This document shows positions 37,089 through 46,319 of a stretch of DNA of 64,000 nt, piece after piece (within the stretch, counting starts at the first letter, position 1; every line of letters starts with the position of its first letter). Source of the DNA: Flavobacteriaceae bacterium (GTDB taxonomy: Bacteria; Bacteroidota; Bacteroidia; Flavobacteriales; Weeksellaceae). The notes beneath the pieces were generated by a model that did not search any database, was not told where the DNA came from, and saw only the letters and a list, made by a program, of their open reading frames with translations. The stretch is taken from the NCBI GenBank assembly GCA_004359435.1, contig PTET01000001.1, positions 314,632-378,631 on the forward strand. The letters run 5' to 3'. The translations under genes were made by a program, and so were the position numbers.

Positions 37089-37659
37089 TTTTATCAGGGT
37101 TATTTTTGACAAAACTCGCCCAACCTCCTTTGCTCTTAGTCTTACCAGTGGAGGAGGTTGAAGTTGTTGGAGAGTCAAAGTTATAGCTATGACAAACTGC
37201 GGCCGCTAAACCGTCCATAGCATCTAGGTTTTTGGGTAAAACTTCTATTTTGTAGAGCTGTTGCAACATTTTGGCCACCTGCTCTTTGGAGGCATTTCCG
37301 TTTCCAGTGATGGACATTTTTATTTTTCTAGGTGCATATTCGGTCACGGGAATTTCATGACTTAAAGCCGCAGCCATAGCCACGCCCTGGGCTCTCCCAA
37401 GTTTGAGCATACTCTGGGCATTTTTTCCCATAAAAGGAGCTTCAATGGCGATATGATCGGGATGAATTTCTCCAATCAGTCTTAGGGTTTTTTCAAAGAT
37501 AGACTTGAGCTTAAGCTGGTAGGTAAAGTCTTTGGGAAGAACCAGTTCGTCAATTAAGATAAATTCAGATTTTTTTCCCATCATTTTGATGGCACCAAAA
37601 CCCATGATTTGGGTTCCAGGGTCTATGCCTAAAATGATGACTTCTTTGTTTTGACTCAA
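37072..37659 (-). CDS. ruvC: Holliday junction resolvase
   Basis: This 195-residue RuvC has the acidic metal ligands in GIDPGTQIMGFG, IEAPFMGKN and the DAMDGLAAAVCH segment. It cuts four-way junctions with RuvAB during recombination repair. A Ser/Thr-rich tail of about 40 residues after the catalytic core extends past the family average. It lies 9 bp after the PyrE-PyrF gene, so it is probably transcribed with it. Confidence 0.94.
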   Translation of the reverse strand: MSQNKEVIILGIDPGTQIMGFGAIKMMGKKSEFILIDELVLPKDFTYQLKLKSIFEKTLRLIGEIHPDHIAIEAPFMGKNAQSMLKLGRAQGVAMAAALSHEIPVTEYAPRKIKMSITGNGNASKEQVAKMLQQLYKIEVLPKNLDAMDGLAAAVCHSYNFDSPTTSTSSTGKTKSKGGWASFVKNNPDKIKEQD

Positions 37660-37668
37660 GTTTTTTGC

Positions 37669-39021
37669 TTATAAAGAATTTAGGTAGGCACTCCATCCTT
37701 CCTGCTGATATTCCCTGGCGATTTTTTGTGGGTCGGAACTTTGGTAGATTCCTCTGCCTACAATCATAAAATCGGTAGCAAGTTCTTTAAATACATACTC
37801 TGGGGTATTGTATTGCTGACCTTTGGTGTCATTTTTGCTAGCCAAATTTACTCCAGGGGTAAACAGAAGTAGGTTTGATGCTATCTTTCTTTGGGCTACA
37901 ACACCCATGACTCCTTGCGCATTTTCGGAAACCTCAAGGGCTTTGGTTACATAGTGATTGTCGGTTAATGCGCCCTTAGAAGACATCTCCACTATGGTAA
38001 CAACACCTATGTTTTTAAAAACCTCTAAACTTTGCTCTCCACCGATGGGGTGAGCGGTAATCATATCTGCCCAAGAAGAAATTTGATGAATTCCTTGGTT
38101 AAACTGAAGAGAAGCGGTATTGCCAATGTCGGCAAACTTTCGGTCTTCGAAAAGCAAGAATTTCTTCTCCGCTGCCAATTCTTGAAGCTGAGAAATCATT
38201 TGAAGAGAAAAATCTTCGATGATGTCTACATGTAGTTTTAAAGCCACAATGTTGTCTCCTACCTTGGAGGCTAAATCGACAATTTCACTTGCTTTGGTAA
38301 GGTCTGCTGAGCAAATAAGATTGCTTTGTTTTTCTTGGGCAATTTGAAGCAATTTTTTTCCCACACTGTGGGTAGTGGCAGCTTCTTTTTCTTTGTAAGA
38401 TAGTCTTTTGGTAGGTTTAACCTCTGGGGTACTTTGCAAAAACGCCTTGATTTTTTCTACCTGACCATCTTCTAGTTTGTTGTATTTGTGCAGGGTGTCA
38501 ATTACCTCATTGATGGTAAAGAGTGTATGCACATTGTATCCTTTGGACTTTAAAAGCTCTTTTCCTCCTTGTTCTCTGTCTAGAACCACCACAATATCGG
38601 TGATAACCAATCCTTCTCTTTCTACTTCTTCTATGGTTTCAATGAGGCTTTTTCCAGAGGTAATAACGTCTTCTACCAAAAGGCAATTTTGACCTTTTTC
38701 AAAGATTCCCTCAAGCATTTTCTTGGTTCCGTACCCTTTGTTTTCTTTTCTTTTGATAATTAGCGGAAGACCACTTTCTAAACTCATGGTTGTTCCCATA
38801 GGAAGCGCGGCGTAGGGTACACCACAAATCAAATCAAACGGGACATGATCGATCAAATTTAGCAAATTATTTGAAAGCGTTTTTAAAAGCTGTGGGCTAG
38901 AGGCCAAAGAACGTAAATCTATATAAAAAGGAGATTCAACTCCACTTTTCAAGATAAAGTTCCCGAATTTTACAATTCCATAAGGGAAAGATTTTAACAA
39001 AAAGTCTTCTTTTGGCGTCAT
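37669..39021 (-). CDS. Bifunctional UMP synthase (OPRTase-OMP decarboxylase fusion, eukaryote-type)
   Basis: This 450-residue protein has orotate phosphoribosyltransferase in residues 1-200 (PRPP loop LLVEDVITSGKS, 114-125), a linker, and OMP decarboxylase in 220-450. The decarboxylase signature is FEDRKFADIGNT, with Asp293, Lys295, Asp298 and Lys262 matching the catalytic set of the yeast/animal enzyme. Typical bacterial PyrF proteins carry different signatures. Domain order is that of eukaryotic UMPS. It catalyses the last two steps of UMP synthesis. Separate pyrE and pyrF are usual in Bacteroidota, so a fused, eukaryote-like gene suggests transfer or an old lineage trait. Followed by ruvC at 9 bp. 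Confidence 0.94.
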   Translation of the reverse strand: MTPKEDFLLKSFPYGIVKFGNFILKSGVESPFYIDLRSLASSPQLLKTLSNNLLNLIDHVPFDLICGVPYAALPMGTTMSLESGLPLIIKRKENKGYGTKKMLEGIFEKGQNCLLVEDVITSGKSLIETIEEVEREGLVITDIVVVLDREQGGKELLKSKGYNVHTLFTINEVIDTLHKYNKLEDGQVEKIKAFLQSTPEVKPTKRLSYKEKEAATTHSVGKKLLQIAQEKQSNLICSADLTKASEIVDLASKVGDNIVALKLHVDIIEDFSLQMISQLQELAAEKKFLLFEDRKFADIGNTASLQFNQGIHQISSWADMITAHPIGGEQSLEVFKNIGVVTIVEMSSKGALTDNHYVTKALEVSENAQGVMGVVAQRKIASNLLLFTPGVNLASKNDTKGQQYNTPEYVFKELATDFMIVGRGIYQSSDPQKIAREYQQEGWSAYLNSL

Positions 39022-39038
39022 AAGGTTCTAAATTTTTT

Positions 39039-39046
39039 CAAAATTA
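39039..39046 (-). promoter_or_regulatory. Promoter -7 element TAATTTTG for the UMP synthase-ruvC unit
   Basis: A perfect consensus match on the minus strand, 17 bp upstream of the ATG at 39021. Confidence 0.55.
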
Positions 39047-39104
39047 AAGAAAATAAGCCAGCAACTGCTTTTTTGAATCAACAAAACCCAAGAATTCTTT
39101 CTTT

Positions 39105-40082
39105 TCACATACTTACCTCAAGCAATTTGCTGGTTGTAAGCGGACTTAGGGTTACCTCTGTTACCGAAGCAGGAATTAGCATAGATTCTCCCTTGGAGAT
39201 CATCAGGCTTCTTTTTTTGCTTGTAATTCTAATTTGTCCTTCTATGCAGAGGTAGATAACAAAAGAGTCTAAATTTTGGTAATCTAAATCTATTTCTTGG
39301 CTTATTTGAAGAATGTTGGTCTTAAAATCTTGGGTATGAATCAGCTTGTTGGCTTTGTTTTCTATGAGTTGATATGCCGTTTTAACTTCATCAATCTCAG
39401 AAAAATCGATAACTTCACTGGCCATTTCGTTGTGAAGTTCTCTGAGACTTCCGTCTCTTTCGGTTCGATTGTAATCAAAAATTCGGTAGGTAACATCCGA
39501 GGTCTGCTGAATTTCTGCGATCATAATTCCAGCCCCTATGGCATGAACCCTACCGGTTGGAATGTGAAAAGCATCTCCTTTTTGTACCTGAATTTCGTTC
39601 AGTACATTTTCAATGTTGTTTTGTGATAAAGCTTTTAGGTATTCTTCTTTGCTGGTGCCTTTTTTGAGCCCGATAGTTGTGGTTGCATCATGGTCTGCAT
39701 CCACCACAAACCACATTTCGTTTTTTCCTAGAGATTGATGGTATTTTTTGGCCCAACTGTCTCCTGGATGAACCTGAACAGAAAGTTTCTCTTTGGCGTC
39801 AATAAATTTGATCAGCAGAGGGAATTTATTTCCAAACCGGGCATATACTTTTTTCCCAACCAGTTCTTCTTTGAAAATTTTGATGATTCCAGGGAGGGTC
39901 TGTTGAGCCAAAAAGCCATTGGAAACCACACTGGGAAAAGAGGCGACATCAGAAATTTCCCAGCTTTCACCAATTAGAATATTTGAGGGAAAAGGTTTGT
40001 TGAGAAGTTTAGAAAGCTTGGTTCCTCCCCATAATTTTTCGATGTATTGGGGGTTAAATTTTAAAGGGTAAAGTTGGCTCAT
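39105..40082 (-). CDS. manA: Mannose-6-phosphate isomerase, class I
   Basis: This 325-residue cupin-fold enzyme has the zinc site in SVQVHPGD and NEMWFVV, plus PTGRVHAIGAG. It interconverts mannose-6-phosphate and fructose-6-phosphate, and would feed GDP-mannose and surface-sugar synthesis. Single gene on the minus strand, divergent from folE with an intergenic region of about 180 bp that contains the folE promoter. Confidence 0.92.
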   Translation of the reverse strand: MSQLYPLKFNPQYIEKLWGGTKLSKLLNKPFPSNILIGESWEISDVASFPSVVSNGFLAQQTLPGIIKIFKEELVGKKVYARFGNKFPLLIKFIDAKEKLSVQVHPGDSWAKKYHQSLGKNEMWFVVDADHDATTTIGLKKGTSKEEYLKALSQNNIENVLNEIQVQKGDAFHIPTGRVHAIGAGIMIAEIQQTSDVTYRIFDYNRTERDGSLRELHNEMASEVIDFSEIDEVKTAYQLIENKANKLIHTQDFKTNILQISQEIDLDYQNLDSFVIYLCIEGQIRITSKKRSLMISKGESMLIPASVTEVTLSPLTTSKLLEVSM

Positions 40083-40232
40083 ATAAAAATCTCAAACAAT
40101 GGCTAAAAAGATAAAGATAGGAAATCTTCCCTAAAAATTATACAAACTTATTTGGGTTAATATCCCAAAAAAAAGATGACATAGTTTATTATTTCTGTCT
40201 GTTTAGGATTGTTTATTTTGAAAACTAATGGT

Positions 40233-40240
40233 TAGATTTG
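40233..40240 (+). promoter_or_regulatory. Promoter -7 element TAGATTTG for folE-cysS
   Basis: A perfect consensus match 23 bp upstream of ATG 40264. It lies inside a longer upstream reading frame (ATG 40228), which is therefore not the true start. Confidence 0.6.
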
Positions 40241-40263
40241 TATTATTGTTACAAAGTAAAATT

Positions 40264-40929
40264 ATGTCAGAACAGCACAACGAGTTGGATCATTTTAGTT
40301 CGAATTTTCAAACCCCCATCAGAGAGGATGCTTTCGCCCTGAGCGATGAGCAAAAAATCGAGCAAATCAAAGAAAAAATGGCCGAAATATTACATGTTTT
40401 GGGGATGGATCTAAAAGACGACAGTTTAAAAGACACGCCTAAACGTGTGGCTAAAATGTTTGTCAAAGAGATTTTCGGTGGGTTAAATCCAGAGCGAGAA
40501 CCCAGCATGTCTACCTTCGAGAACAAATACAAATACAACCAAATGCTGGTTGAAAAAGACATTGTAGTTTATTCTACTTGCGAACATCATCTACTTCCCA
40601 TTGTGGGTAGAGCCCATGTGGCGTATATCTCCAATGGTAGGGTGATTGGTCTTTCAAAGATGAACCGAATTGTAGATTATTACGCCAAAAGGCCTCAGGT
40701 GCAAGAAAGGCTTACCATGCAGATTGTGAAATCTATGCAAAAAGCATTGGGTACAGAAGATGTGGCCTGTGTGATTGATGCCAAACACTTATGTGTAAAC
40801 TCTAGAGGGATCAGAGACATAGAGAGTTCAACCATTACCGCAGAACTTGGAGGATGTTTTAAAACAGATCCTACAACCCGAAAAGAATTTTTGCAATACA
40901 TCGGGATGAAAACTTCTTTCCACGTATAA
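40264..40929 (+). CDS. folE: GTP cyclohydrolase I
   Basis: This 221-residue protein contains [28 protein letters not shown] (zinc Cys and His) and [11 protein letters not shown] with the second zinc Cys. It converts GTP to dihydroneopterin triphosphate, the first step of folate and pterin synthesis. The start is set at ATG 40264, downstream of the promoter box. cysS follows 16 bp later in the same direction. Confidence 0.95.
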   Translation: MSEQHNELDHFSSNFQTPIREDAFALSDEQKIEQIKEKMAEILHVLGMDLKDDSLKDTPKRVAKMFVKEIFGGLNPEREPSMSTFENKYKYNQMLVEKDIVVYSTCEHHLLPIVGRAHVAYISNGRVIGLSKMNRIVDYYAKRPQVQERLTMQIVKSMQKALGTEDVACVIDAKHLCVNSRGIRDIESSTITAELGGCFKTDPTTRKEFLQYIGMKTSFHV

Positions 40930-40945
40930 TCTTTTTTCTATCTCC

Positions 40946-42295
40946 ATGCAATCCATTTCTGTATACGATTCTCTAACGGGTCAAAAAGTGCCTTTCAAAC
41001 CGATTAAGGAAGGATTTTTGTCCATGTATGTTTGTGGGCCTACGGTTTACAGTTATGTGCACCTAGGGAATCTTAGAACTTTTCTTTCTTTCGATATTGT
41101 ATATCGATATTTTTTGCATTTGGGATACAAAGTGAGGTATGTAAGAAACATTACCGATGTAGGTCATTTGGAAGACGATGCCGATTTTGGTGAAGATAAA
41201 ATTTCTAAAAAAGCCAGAATAGAATCTTTAGAACCCATGGAAATCGCTCAGAAATACACCAATGATTTCCATGATATGCTCAAAAAAATCAACAATTTAC
41301 CCCCAAGCATAGAGCCCACTGCAACGGGCCATATATTGGAGCAGATTGAGATTATAGAAGACCTAATTCAAAAAGGTTTTGCATATCAAACCAATGGTTC
41401 GGTTTATTTTGATGTTAAAAAATACAACCAAACAGAGGATTATGGTATTTTATCGGGTAGAAACATCGAAGAACTGCTCAACCATTCTAGAGACCTTGAA
41501 GGTCAATCTGAAAAAAGAAACCCTCAAGATTTTGCTCTTTGGAAAAAAGCATCACCATCACATATCATGCGATGGAATTCGCCATTTGGAGTAGGATTTC
41601 CAGGTTGGCATCTAGAGTGTACGGTAATGAGTACCAAATATTTGGGCGAAACTTTTGATATCCATGGAGGAGGAATGGATCTTAAATTTCCTCACCACGA
41701 GTGTGAAATTGCACAAGGGAAAGCCGCCTATGGAAAAAAACCCGTCAACTACTGGCTTCACGCCAATATGCTTACCCTAAACGGAAAAAAAATGAGCAAA
41801 TCCACAGGCAACACCATTTTGCCTATGGAACTTTTTTCTGGAGATAATGCTTTTTTTGAAAAGCCCATCTCCCCAGAAGTGCTTCGATTTTTTATGCTTC
41901 AGGCTCATTACAGGTCTGTATTAGATCTTTCTAACGATGCGATATTGGCTGCGGAAAAAGGTTTTGAGAAACTCAAAGCCGCTTATTTTTGGTTATTAGA
42001 ATCTTCCCAAGCAGAAAAACAAAGCAGTATAGACATACATTCTTGGAAGCAAAAATGCTATCAAGCCATGAACGATGATTTTAATACACCCATTCTTATT
42101 TCGCACCTTTTTGAGGGGGTAAAATACATCGATGGATTGAAATCGAACAAACAAACCCTAAGTCAAGAAGATTTAATTCTTTTTCAAGAGACTTTTAAGG
42201 AACCTTCTAATAGAGAGAATTTTGCATCGGGGCTTGCATATCTAAAATCGCAGCCTAGGGCTATTTGCAGTCCTCCACCAAAGCAGTTTCCGTGA
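40946..42295 (+). CDS. cysS: Cysteinyl-tRNA synthetase, C-terminus lost
   Basis: The first 418 residues are Cys[14 protein letters not shown] (zinc Cys and HIGH-type motif), HLECTVMS and HHECEIAQ zinc ligands, KKMSKSTGN. After FQETFK the sequence should continue as the C-terminal anticodon-binding helical domain, about 70 more residues, but instead it runs into the antisense strand of an enoyl-CoA hydratase gene and ends after 31 unrelated residues. The switch point is about 42200. CysS is normally essential, so either a second copy exists, the truncated enzyme works, or the join is an assembly fault. Confidence 0.88.
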   Translation: MQSISVYDSLTGQKVPFKPIKEGFLSMYVCGPTVYSYVHLGNLRTFLSFDIVYRYFLHLGYKVRYVRNITDVGHLEDDADFGEDKISKKARIESLEPMEIAQKYTNDFHDMLKKINNLPPSIEPTATGHILEQIEIIEDLIQKGFAYQTNGSVYFDVKKYNQTEDYGILSGRNIEELLNHSRDLEGQSEKRNPQDFALWKKASPSHIMRWNSPFGVGFPGWHLECTVMSTKYLGETFDIHGGGMDLKFPHHECEIAQGKAAYGKKPVNYWLHANMLTLNGKKMSKSTGNTILPMELFSGDNAFFEKPISPEVLRFFMLQAHYRSVLDLSNDAILAAEKGFEKLKAAYFWLLESSQAEKQSSIDIHSWKQKCYQAMNDDFNTPILISHLFEGVKYIDGLKSNKQTLSQEDLILFQETFKEPSNRENFASGLAYLKSQPRAICSPPPKQFP

Positions 42296-42633
42296 ATTAG
42301 GGAAATGACAGGAACCGGAATCTCTCTCCAAACCATGGCTACTTTTTGCACCAAATTTACCCTTGAGAAAGGTTTTTTCCCCATGAGTTTAATTAAGTTA
42401 ACAAACATTCCATTTTTAAAAATCCCAAGGATGTCGAGTCCAGAACAAAAAGAAGGTCCTTCTCCTTGGAGAATCACTGCCCGAATGGATCTATCCTTTT
42501 TGATTTTATTTGCTGTTTCAACAAGACCGTAAAGAATTTCAAAACTAAGGGCATTGTGTTTTTCGGCTCTGTTTAGGGTAACAAAGGCGATTTGATCTTC
42601 AATTTTAAAAAGCAGTTGGGGCTCGGTTTTCAA
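42184..42633 (-). CDS. Enoyl-CoA hydratase/isomerase, C-terminal half missing
   Basis: This 149-residue fragment has the crotonase fold start ([16 protein letters not shown]), the oxyanion segment GPSFCSGLD and [27 protein letters not shown]. Crotonases have about 260 residues; here the family match ends at FSLLE, after which six unrelated residues lead to a stop inside the 3' end of the convergent cysS. About 110 residues, including the segment with the second catalytic Glu, are lost. The start is TTG at 42633, the only option after the stop codon upstream. It lies 12 bp after purE and is probably inactive as it stands. Confidence 0.8.
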   Translation of the reverse strand: MKTEPQLLFKIEDQIAFVTLNRAEKHNALSFEILYGLVETANKIKKDRSIRAVILQGEGPSFCSGLDILGIFKNGMFVNLIKLMGKKPFSRVNLVQKVAMVWREIPVPVISLIHGNCFGGGLQIALGCDFRYASPDAKFSLLEGSLKVS

Positions 42634-42645
42634 AGCATTTGCAGT

Positions 42646-43173
42646 TTAATTGTCGAATTCATTGGGATACTCTTTGGCGATTTCCTCTATGGTTCCCATT
42701 ACTTTGTCTTCTAAACTATTTTGGAAAGCCATAAGCTTTTCAGAGATTTTTTCATCTGAGCTACCAATGATTTTGGCTGCTAATATTCCTGCATTTTTTC
42801 CACCATCTAAGGCAACGGTAGCAACGGGAATCCCAGAGGGCATTTGCAAAATAGACAAAATAGAATCCCAACCATCTATGGAGTTAGAAGACAAAACAGG
42901 CACTCCAATCACAGGAAGAGAAGTTAAAGATGCTAACATTCCAGGCAGATGAGCCGCACCTCCAGCGCCTGCAATAATTACTTTGAGTCCTCTTTTTTGG
43001 GCAGAAGATGCATATTCTATCATCCTTTGAGGAGTTCTGTGCGCAGAAACCACGGTTAATTCATAAGGAATTCCAAGAGTTTGTAAGAATTCTGCGGCCT
43101 CTTTCATAATAGGCAGATCGCTTTTGCTTCCCATTACTATTCCCACAGAGGGTTTTCTGTTTTCTTTTTTCAT
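42646..43173 (-). CDS. purE: N5-carboxyaminoimidazole ribonucleotide mutase
   Basis: This 175-residue class I PurE has [26 protein letters not shown] with the catalytic His, and [16 protein letters not shown]. It isomerises N5-CAIR to CAIR in purine synthesis, using the product of PurK. It overlaps purK by four bases. Confidence 0.96.
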   Translation of the reverse strand: MKKENRKPSVGIVMGSKSDLPIMKEAAEFLQTLGIPYELTVVSAHRTPQRMIEYASSAQKRGLKVIIAGAGGAAHLPGMLASLTSLPVIGVPVLSSNSIDGWDSILSILQMPSGIPVATVALDGGKNAGILAAKIIGSSDEKISEKLMAFQNSLEDKVMGTIEEIAKEYPNEFDN

Positions 43174-44288
43174 GATTTGGAAATTACCTTTAAATTTTCT
43201 TTGATGGTATCAATTTTTGGCAGCAATTCTTCTTTGGAATTACCAACCAAAGTAATATGTCCCATTTTTCTGCCTTTAGAGGTTTGTTTTTTTCCGTAAA
43301 GGTGCAAATAGGTATTTTCTAATTCTAGAGCTTGTTGGACCCCAAGATAGTAGGCTTCTCCACTAAAATTTTCTTCACCAATTAAATTTAGCATCACAGA
43401 AGTTCCTTTGAGCTTTGTGCTGCCAAGGGGATAGCCCGCTAAAATTCTAAGCATCTGATCAAACTGAGAACAAAAAGCTCCTTCTATGGTAGAGTGTCCA
43501 GAGTTGTGAACCCTTGGCGCAATTTCGTTTACCCAAATGCTTTGGTCTTTGTTTAGGAAAAGTTCAACAGCAAAAATCCCTGCAGAACCTAATTTTTCTA
43601 CAGCCAAGAGGGCAATGTCTATGGCTTTGGTTTGTATTTCATCTGAGATTTCTGCTGGACAAAGCAAATAATCTAGCAAATTGTATTTGGGATTGGCTAC
43701 CATTTCTATGGCAGGATAGGCTTTTCTGTTTCCTTTTTGGTCTTGCACCACAACCACAGCAATTTCTTTTTGCAAATCGGCAGCTTTTTCTAGTACACAG
43801 GGAGCTGAAAAACTAGGGTCATCTACCGAATTGATTTTCAAAACGCCCTTTCCATCGTATCCTCCTGTTCGTAATTTCTGAAAACAAGGCAAGAAAGATT
43901 CATGTTGGGTCAAAGGTTCATTTTCTTCTAAAAGCACAAAAGGAGCCGTAGGAATTTGATGTTTGGCATAAAAGGCTTTCTGCAAACCTTTGTCTTTGAT
44001 AATCTCTAAAACTTCGGGATCTGGGATAATTTTTTTGCCCATTTTCTTGAGTTCTATAAGGGCAGAAGTGTTGACATGTTCAATTTCGATGCCAATGACA
44101 TCCAAATCTTTTCCAAAGTCAATTACCGTTTGGAAATCGTTGAAGTCTCCTAGGGTGAACTGGTGGGCTAAATTTTTGCAGGGAGCCAGCGGGGAAGGAT
44201 CCAAAATGGATATTTCAACGGGATAGTTTAGGGCGTTTTGTAAAAACATTCTCCCAAGTTGACCTCCTCCTAATATTCCAATTTTCAT
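43170..44288 (-). CDS. purK: 5-(carboxyamino)imidazole ribonucleotide synthase
   Basis: This 372-residue ATP-grasp enzyme has the N-terminal [24 protein letters not shown] (ATP-binding loop) and [17 protein letters not shown]. It makes N5-CAIR from AIR, bicarbonate and ATP. First gene of the purK-purE unit. The TATCTTTG promoter box ends only four bases before the ATG, so the mRNA may be leaderless. Confidence 0.96.
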   Translation of the reverse strand: MKIGILGGGQLGRMFLQNALNYPVEISILDPSPLAPCKNLAHQFTLGDFNDFQTVIDFGKDLDVIGIEIEHVNTSALIELKKMGKKIIPDPEVLEIIKDKGLQKAFYAKHQIPTAPFVLLEENEPLTQHESFLPCFQKLRTGGYDGKGVLKINSVDDPSFSAPCVLEKAADLQKEIAVVVVQDQKGNRKAYPAIEMVANPKYNLLDYLLCPAEISDEIQTKAIDIALLAVEKLGSAGIFAVELFLNKDQSIWVNEIAPRVHNSGHSTIEGAFCSQFDQMLRILAGYPLGSTKLKGTSVMLNLIGEENFSGEAYYLGVQQALELENTYLHLYGKKQTSKGRKMGHITLVGNSKEELLPKIDTIKENLKVISKS

Positions 44289-44292
44289 GTTT

Positions 44293-44300
44293 CAAAGATA
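44293..44300 (-). promoter_or_regulatory. Promoter -7 element TATCTTTG for purKE, nearly abutting the ATG
   Basis: A perfect consensus match on the minus strand. Only AAAC separates it from the ATG, so transcription would begin at or next to the A of the start codon. Confidence 0.6.
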
Positions 44301-44315
44301 ATCAAAAGATTTTTT

Positions 44316-45557
44316 TTAAACTTCTTCTTGCTGAAAATCTAGATCCTTTCCGTAAGTTTCTCCCAGCTTTGTCCAAGCCCAAAAACCAAGTAGCAAAAGC
44401 AGAGTACCAAGAAGTATGTTGGCTTGAATGCTATTTTGAAGCATCTGATTAAAAAACAGGTATAAAGCGTTAATTCCAATCACTGCTCCTCGAACAAAAT
44501 TGGGTGCTGTACCGGTAACCGTTGAACGAAGATTGGTACCAAAACTCTCCGCTGCAATAGACATAAAAAGCGCCCAATAGCCTGCTGAAAAGCCCAGCAA
44601 AATAACTCCTAGATAAAAATTGAAAATGGATTTAATTCCCACAGTCCAGAAAAAGGTAAGCCCCAAAACAATAGAAAGCATAAACAATAGTACTGCTTTT
44701 TTCCTGCTTTTTAGGTAATTCGACAAAAGTCCAGAGCTAACATCTCCAAGGGCAAGCCCCAAATAAATGTACATAATGCAGTTGGGGGCAAATTCTTTAG
44801 GGTTAATGGTTAGTCCAACAGATTTTGCGAGTTCAGGCGAATATTTGGCATAAAATTGCACCAGATACCAAATAGGAAGCGCAATGAGGATAATGGAAAG
44901 GTAGGTAATTAGATTTTTCGGTTTTAAAAGTAAGCTGAAATCCCCTTTTTTGGCGCTTATGTTTTTTGATCCTTCAAAAAGGGCAGATTCTTTGACTTGA
45001 AATCGTAGAAAAAGCAAAACAAACCCCATAATACCTCCTAAAAAGTAAGAATATCGCCAGTTTTCATAACCGATGGCTTTCACAACCATAACCCCAATTA
45101 CAGCGCCTAAAACGCCAAAGGACGCCACTAGTGCTGTGCCTAATCCTCTTTTTTCTTTGCTTAATAGTTCGCTTACCAGGGTTACACCTGCGCCCAATTC
45201 TCCAGCCAAACCAAATCCAGCAATGAGTCTTAAAAGGGCATAGGTTTCTACGTTTTGAACAAATCCATTGGCGAAATTAGCCAAAGAATAGGTTAGGATA
45301 GAACCAAAAAGCACAGTGAGTCTTCCTTTTTTATCGCCGATAATCCCCCAAACAATTCCTCCAAGTAGCATTCCGCCCATTTGGAAGTTGTCTAGCAACA
45401 GCCCCAATCTTTCTACTTCTTTTGGATCTGTTATGTCTAGGGAATTTAGACTTGGGATTCTAACCATGCCAAAAAGCAGCAAATCGAAAACATCTACAAA
45501 GTAACCAAGGGCAGCTACCAATACCGTAGCATTGAAAATAGAAAGATCTTTTTTCAT
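44316..45557 (-). CDS. MFS transporter
   Basis: This 413-residue protein has 12 predicted membrane helices and the MFS loop motif GIIGDKKGRLTVLFGS between helices 2 and 3. ALGYFVDVFDLLLFGMV and the GAGVTLVSE region resemble the metabolite:H+ symporter branch (sugar or organic-acid carriers). ATG 45557 is used; a TTG at 45572 lies inside the promoter box. Substrate unknown. Confidence 0.85.
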   Translation of the reverse strand: MKKDLSIFNATVLVAALGYFVDVFDLLLFGMVRIPSLNSLDITDPKEVERLGLLLDNFQMGGMLLGGIVWGIIGDKKGRLTVLFGSILTYSLANFANGFVQNVETYALLRLIAGFGLAGELGAGVTLVSELLSKEKRGLGTALVASFGVLGAVIGVMVVKAIGYENWRYSYFLGGIMGFVLLFLRFQVKESALFEGSKNISAKKGDFSLLLKPKNLITYLSIILIALPIWYLVQFYAKYSPELAKSVGLTINPKEFAPNCIMYIYLGLALGDVSSGLLSNYLKSRKKAVLLFMLSIVLGLTFFWTVGIKSIFNFYLGVILLGFSAGYWALFMSIAAESFGTNLRSTVTGTAPNFVRGAVIGINALYLFFNQMLQNSIQANILLGTLLLLLGFWAWTKLGETYGKDLDFQQEEV

Positions 45558-45569
45558 TTTAAATTTTTC

Positions 45570-45577
45570 CAAAAGTA
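45570..45577 (-). promoter_or_regulatory. Promoter -7 element TACTTTTG for the MFS gene
   Basis: A perfect consensus match on the minus strand, 12 bp upstream of ATG 45557. It rules out the TTG at 45572. Confidence 0.55.
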
Positions 45578-45593
45578 AGGCATAAAGCCCAAT

Positions 45594-46256
45594 TTAAGGA
45601 ATTAGTAGTTCAAAAGTCTTGGTGGTTTTTAATCCTTCTTTGTCAACAGCCGTTACTTTTACAGTGTGGGTTTCTCCAGATTTTAATCCAAAGGTGCTGA
45701 TTTTGGCAGTTGTAGTTATTCCACCTACAGTTGATTTGTGTGGACCAAGCTCTACCACGTATTCCATGATTCCTACAAAGTCCGGGTCTGTGGCAGGAGT
45801 CCAAACAACGGTAGCCAAATAAAAAGGATTAGGCTCTGCTGTTACGCTTGTTATGGTGAAGTCAGAAGGAGGGTTTCCACTGGTTGAAAAATCAAAGTTT
45901 ACCACTTTAACGGCTCCACTTGAATCTTTGATGATAAAAGTAGCCATACGGGATTGGCTTTGAGAAACATCAATTTGTTTCGAGCCAGCAAGCACTTTAC
46001 TTCCAGATTTGTCTAGCAAATAAGTATTCGGGCCTACCACAAGTGTAGCCTCTAAGATAGTGTCTTCTTCTTTGTCTGTATATTCTTCCCAAGAAAGCGT
46101 TACCAAACTTCCTTGGCGGTCTGTAACCTTTACATTAAAGGGTGCTGAATTTTCACTTTCATATTCTACATAAGGAGGTAGCTCATCATCGTTTTTGCAA
46201 CACGAAGCAAAAAATAGAACCCCAAGGGATAAGCATGTAATAACGAAGTTTTTCAT
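45594..46256 (-). CDS. Fibronectin-III-like surface lipoprotein
   Basis: This 220-residue protein has a lipoprotein signal (VLFFASCC) followed by KNDDE, close to the lipoprotein surface-export signal described in Flavobacteriia. The rest is beta-sandwich-like: NSAPFNVKVTDRQGSLVTLSW near residue 36 and ATVVWTPATDPDFVGIMEYVVEL later suggest two Fn3-type domains. No catalytic motif. Probably displayed on the cell surface; role unknown. Confidence 0.7.
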   Translation of the reverse strand: MKNFVITCLSLGVLFFASCCKNDDELPPYVEYESENSAPFNVKVTDRQGSLVTLSWEEYTDKEEDTILEATLVVGPNTYLLDKSGSKVLAGSKQIDVSQSQSRMATFIIKDSSGAVKVVNFDFSTSGNPPSDFTITSVTAEPNPFYLATVVWTPATDPDFVGIMEYVVELGPHKSTVGGITTTAKISTFGLKSGETHTVKVTAVDKEGLKTTKTFELLIP

Positions 46257-46319
46257 CTTTTTGATGGTTGAATTGTGAAATAAGAAACAAATTACATAAA
46301 ATTTTGTTAAATAAACGAA

